NCBI GenBank assembly: GCA_949825025.1
Contig: OX463782.1
Coordinates: 36,419,951-36,483,950 of the forward strand
Source of the DNA: Siphlonurus alternatus
Lineage: Eukaryota > Arthropoda > Insecta > Ephemeroptera > Siphlonuridae
Length of the DNA stretch: 64,000 bases
Direction: 5' to 3'
Shown in pieces: positions 63,748-64,000 of the stretch (positions are counted from its first letter, which is position 1; each line of letters opens with the position of its first letter). The translations under genes were made by a program, and so were the position numbers. The notes beneath the pieces are model-generated. The model was given only the letters and a program-made list of their open reading frames with translations. It had not been told where the DNA came from and ran no database searches.

Positions 63748-64000
63748 TACCCTGTTAAGGCTTAACCTGAGAAATTTGGACAACAGATTTTCTTCAAATT
63801 AATTTGGTGGACTTACAACAATCGTCAAATTAGCTCTGAATTTTTTCGGAAATTTTTAACCGTTGGTTTAATTATAATTAATTTATTTAAATGAGAATTT
63901 TGTATCCTTCCAATGTTAAATTTGTTAATTAGCATTGCAAAAAAAACTATACAACAGATTCTTTTACTTGTTTTTTTTACTAAAACCTAATTTTTTAGAC
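63748..64000 (-). repeat. Interspersed AT-rich repeat, copy 2
   Basis: Reverse copy of 2030-2305, cut by the window end. It begins AAGGCTTAACCTGAGAAATTT and runs through ACAACAATCGTCAAATTAGC to ACTAAAACCTAA. Confidence 0.75.

Overview
The window reads as genomic DNA of an insect, probably a hemimetabolous (perhaps polyneopteran) species with a large, AT-rich, repeat-laden genome. The reasons are: one gene is an insect-type odorant receptor; both genes are cut into short exons by long introns; and the SINEs carry a central block (frame ...TTTCC-TGG/ACG-TTTCC...GCAAATGCCGGG) that I associate from memory with cockroach, termite and related insect SINEs. The species cannot be named from sequence alone.

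Two host genes can be supported, lying tail to tail. At the left edge (202-3462, plus strand) is the 3' part of an odorant receptor gene, six exons in the window, with the start outside it. Its third visible exon carries a 4-bp tandem duplication (GGGC) that breaks the frame, so it is a young pseudogene, a segregating allele or an assembly error. From 40512 down to 11854 (minus strand) runs a complete ten-exon gene for a Cys-loop ligand-gated ion channel subunit of the anion-channel type, 445 aa. All exon phases agree, and it has the Cys-loop, M1-M4 and a complete last exon. The subfamily is unresolved. Exons 2 and 3 each have a partial tandem copy of themselves beside them, and the stop codon lies inside the last unit of a minisatellite.

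The rest is transposon and repeat sequence, often nested: (i) SINEs with a 5S rRNA-derived head, in two subfamilies, and SINEs with a tRNA-like head, sharing a central core; (ii) three different non-autonomous DNA elements with CAC...GTG ends, a 2-bp target duplication and dense short subterminal repeats (9122-11356, 28352-30725, 59930-60845), two of which carry GC-rich exon-like blocks; (iii) hAT-type elements with 8-bp target duplications (510-700, 34806-34998, 50953-51978, 53940-54852, 58288-58492); (iv) TTAA-flanked foldback MITEs (12750-13141, 15255-15602, 19048-19412, 22222-22897, 47319-47707) and a very abundant MITE with GGCGGATTCACATGG ends (about a dozen copies); (v) LINE 3' ends at 45300-45970 and 53020-55050 and a decayed reverse transcriptase piece at 2865-3240; (vi) microsatellites and a CACGTG-rich minisatellite at 46437-46775.

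From 40513 to 64000 I found no host gene I can defend; this is intergenic repeat sequence. The channel would act in the plasma membrane of neurons or epithelia and the receptor in olfactory neurons. Nothing in the window links the two functionally.
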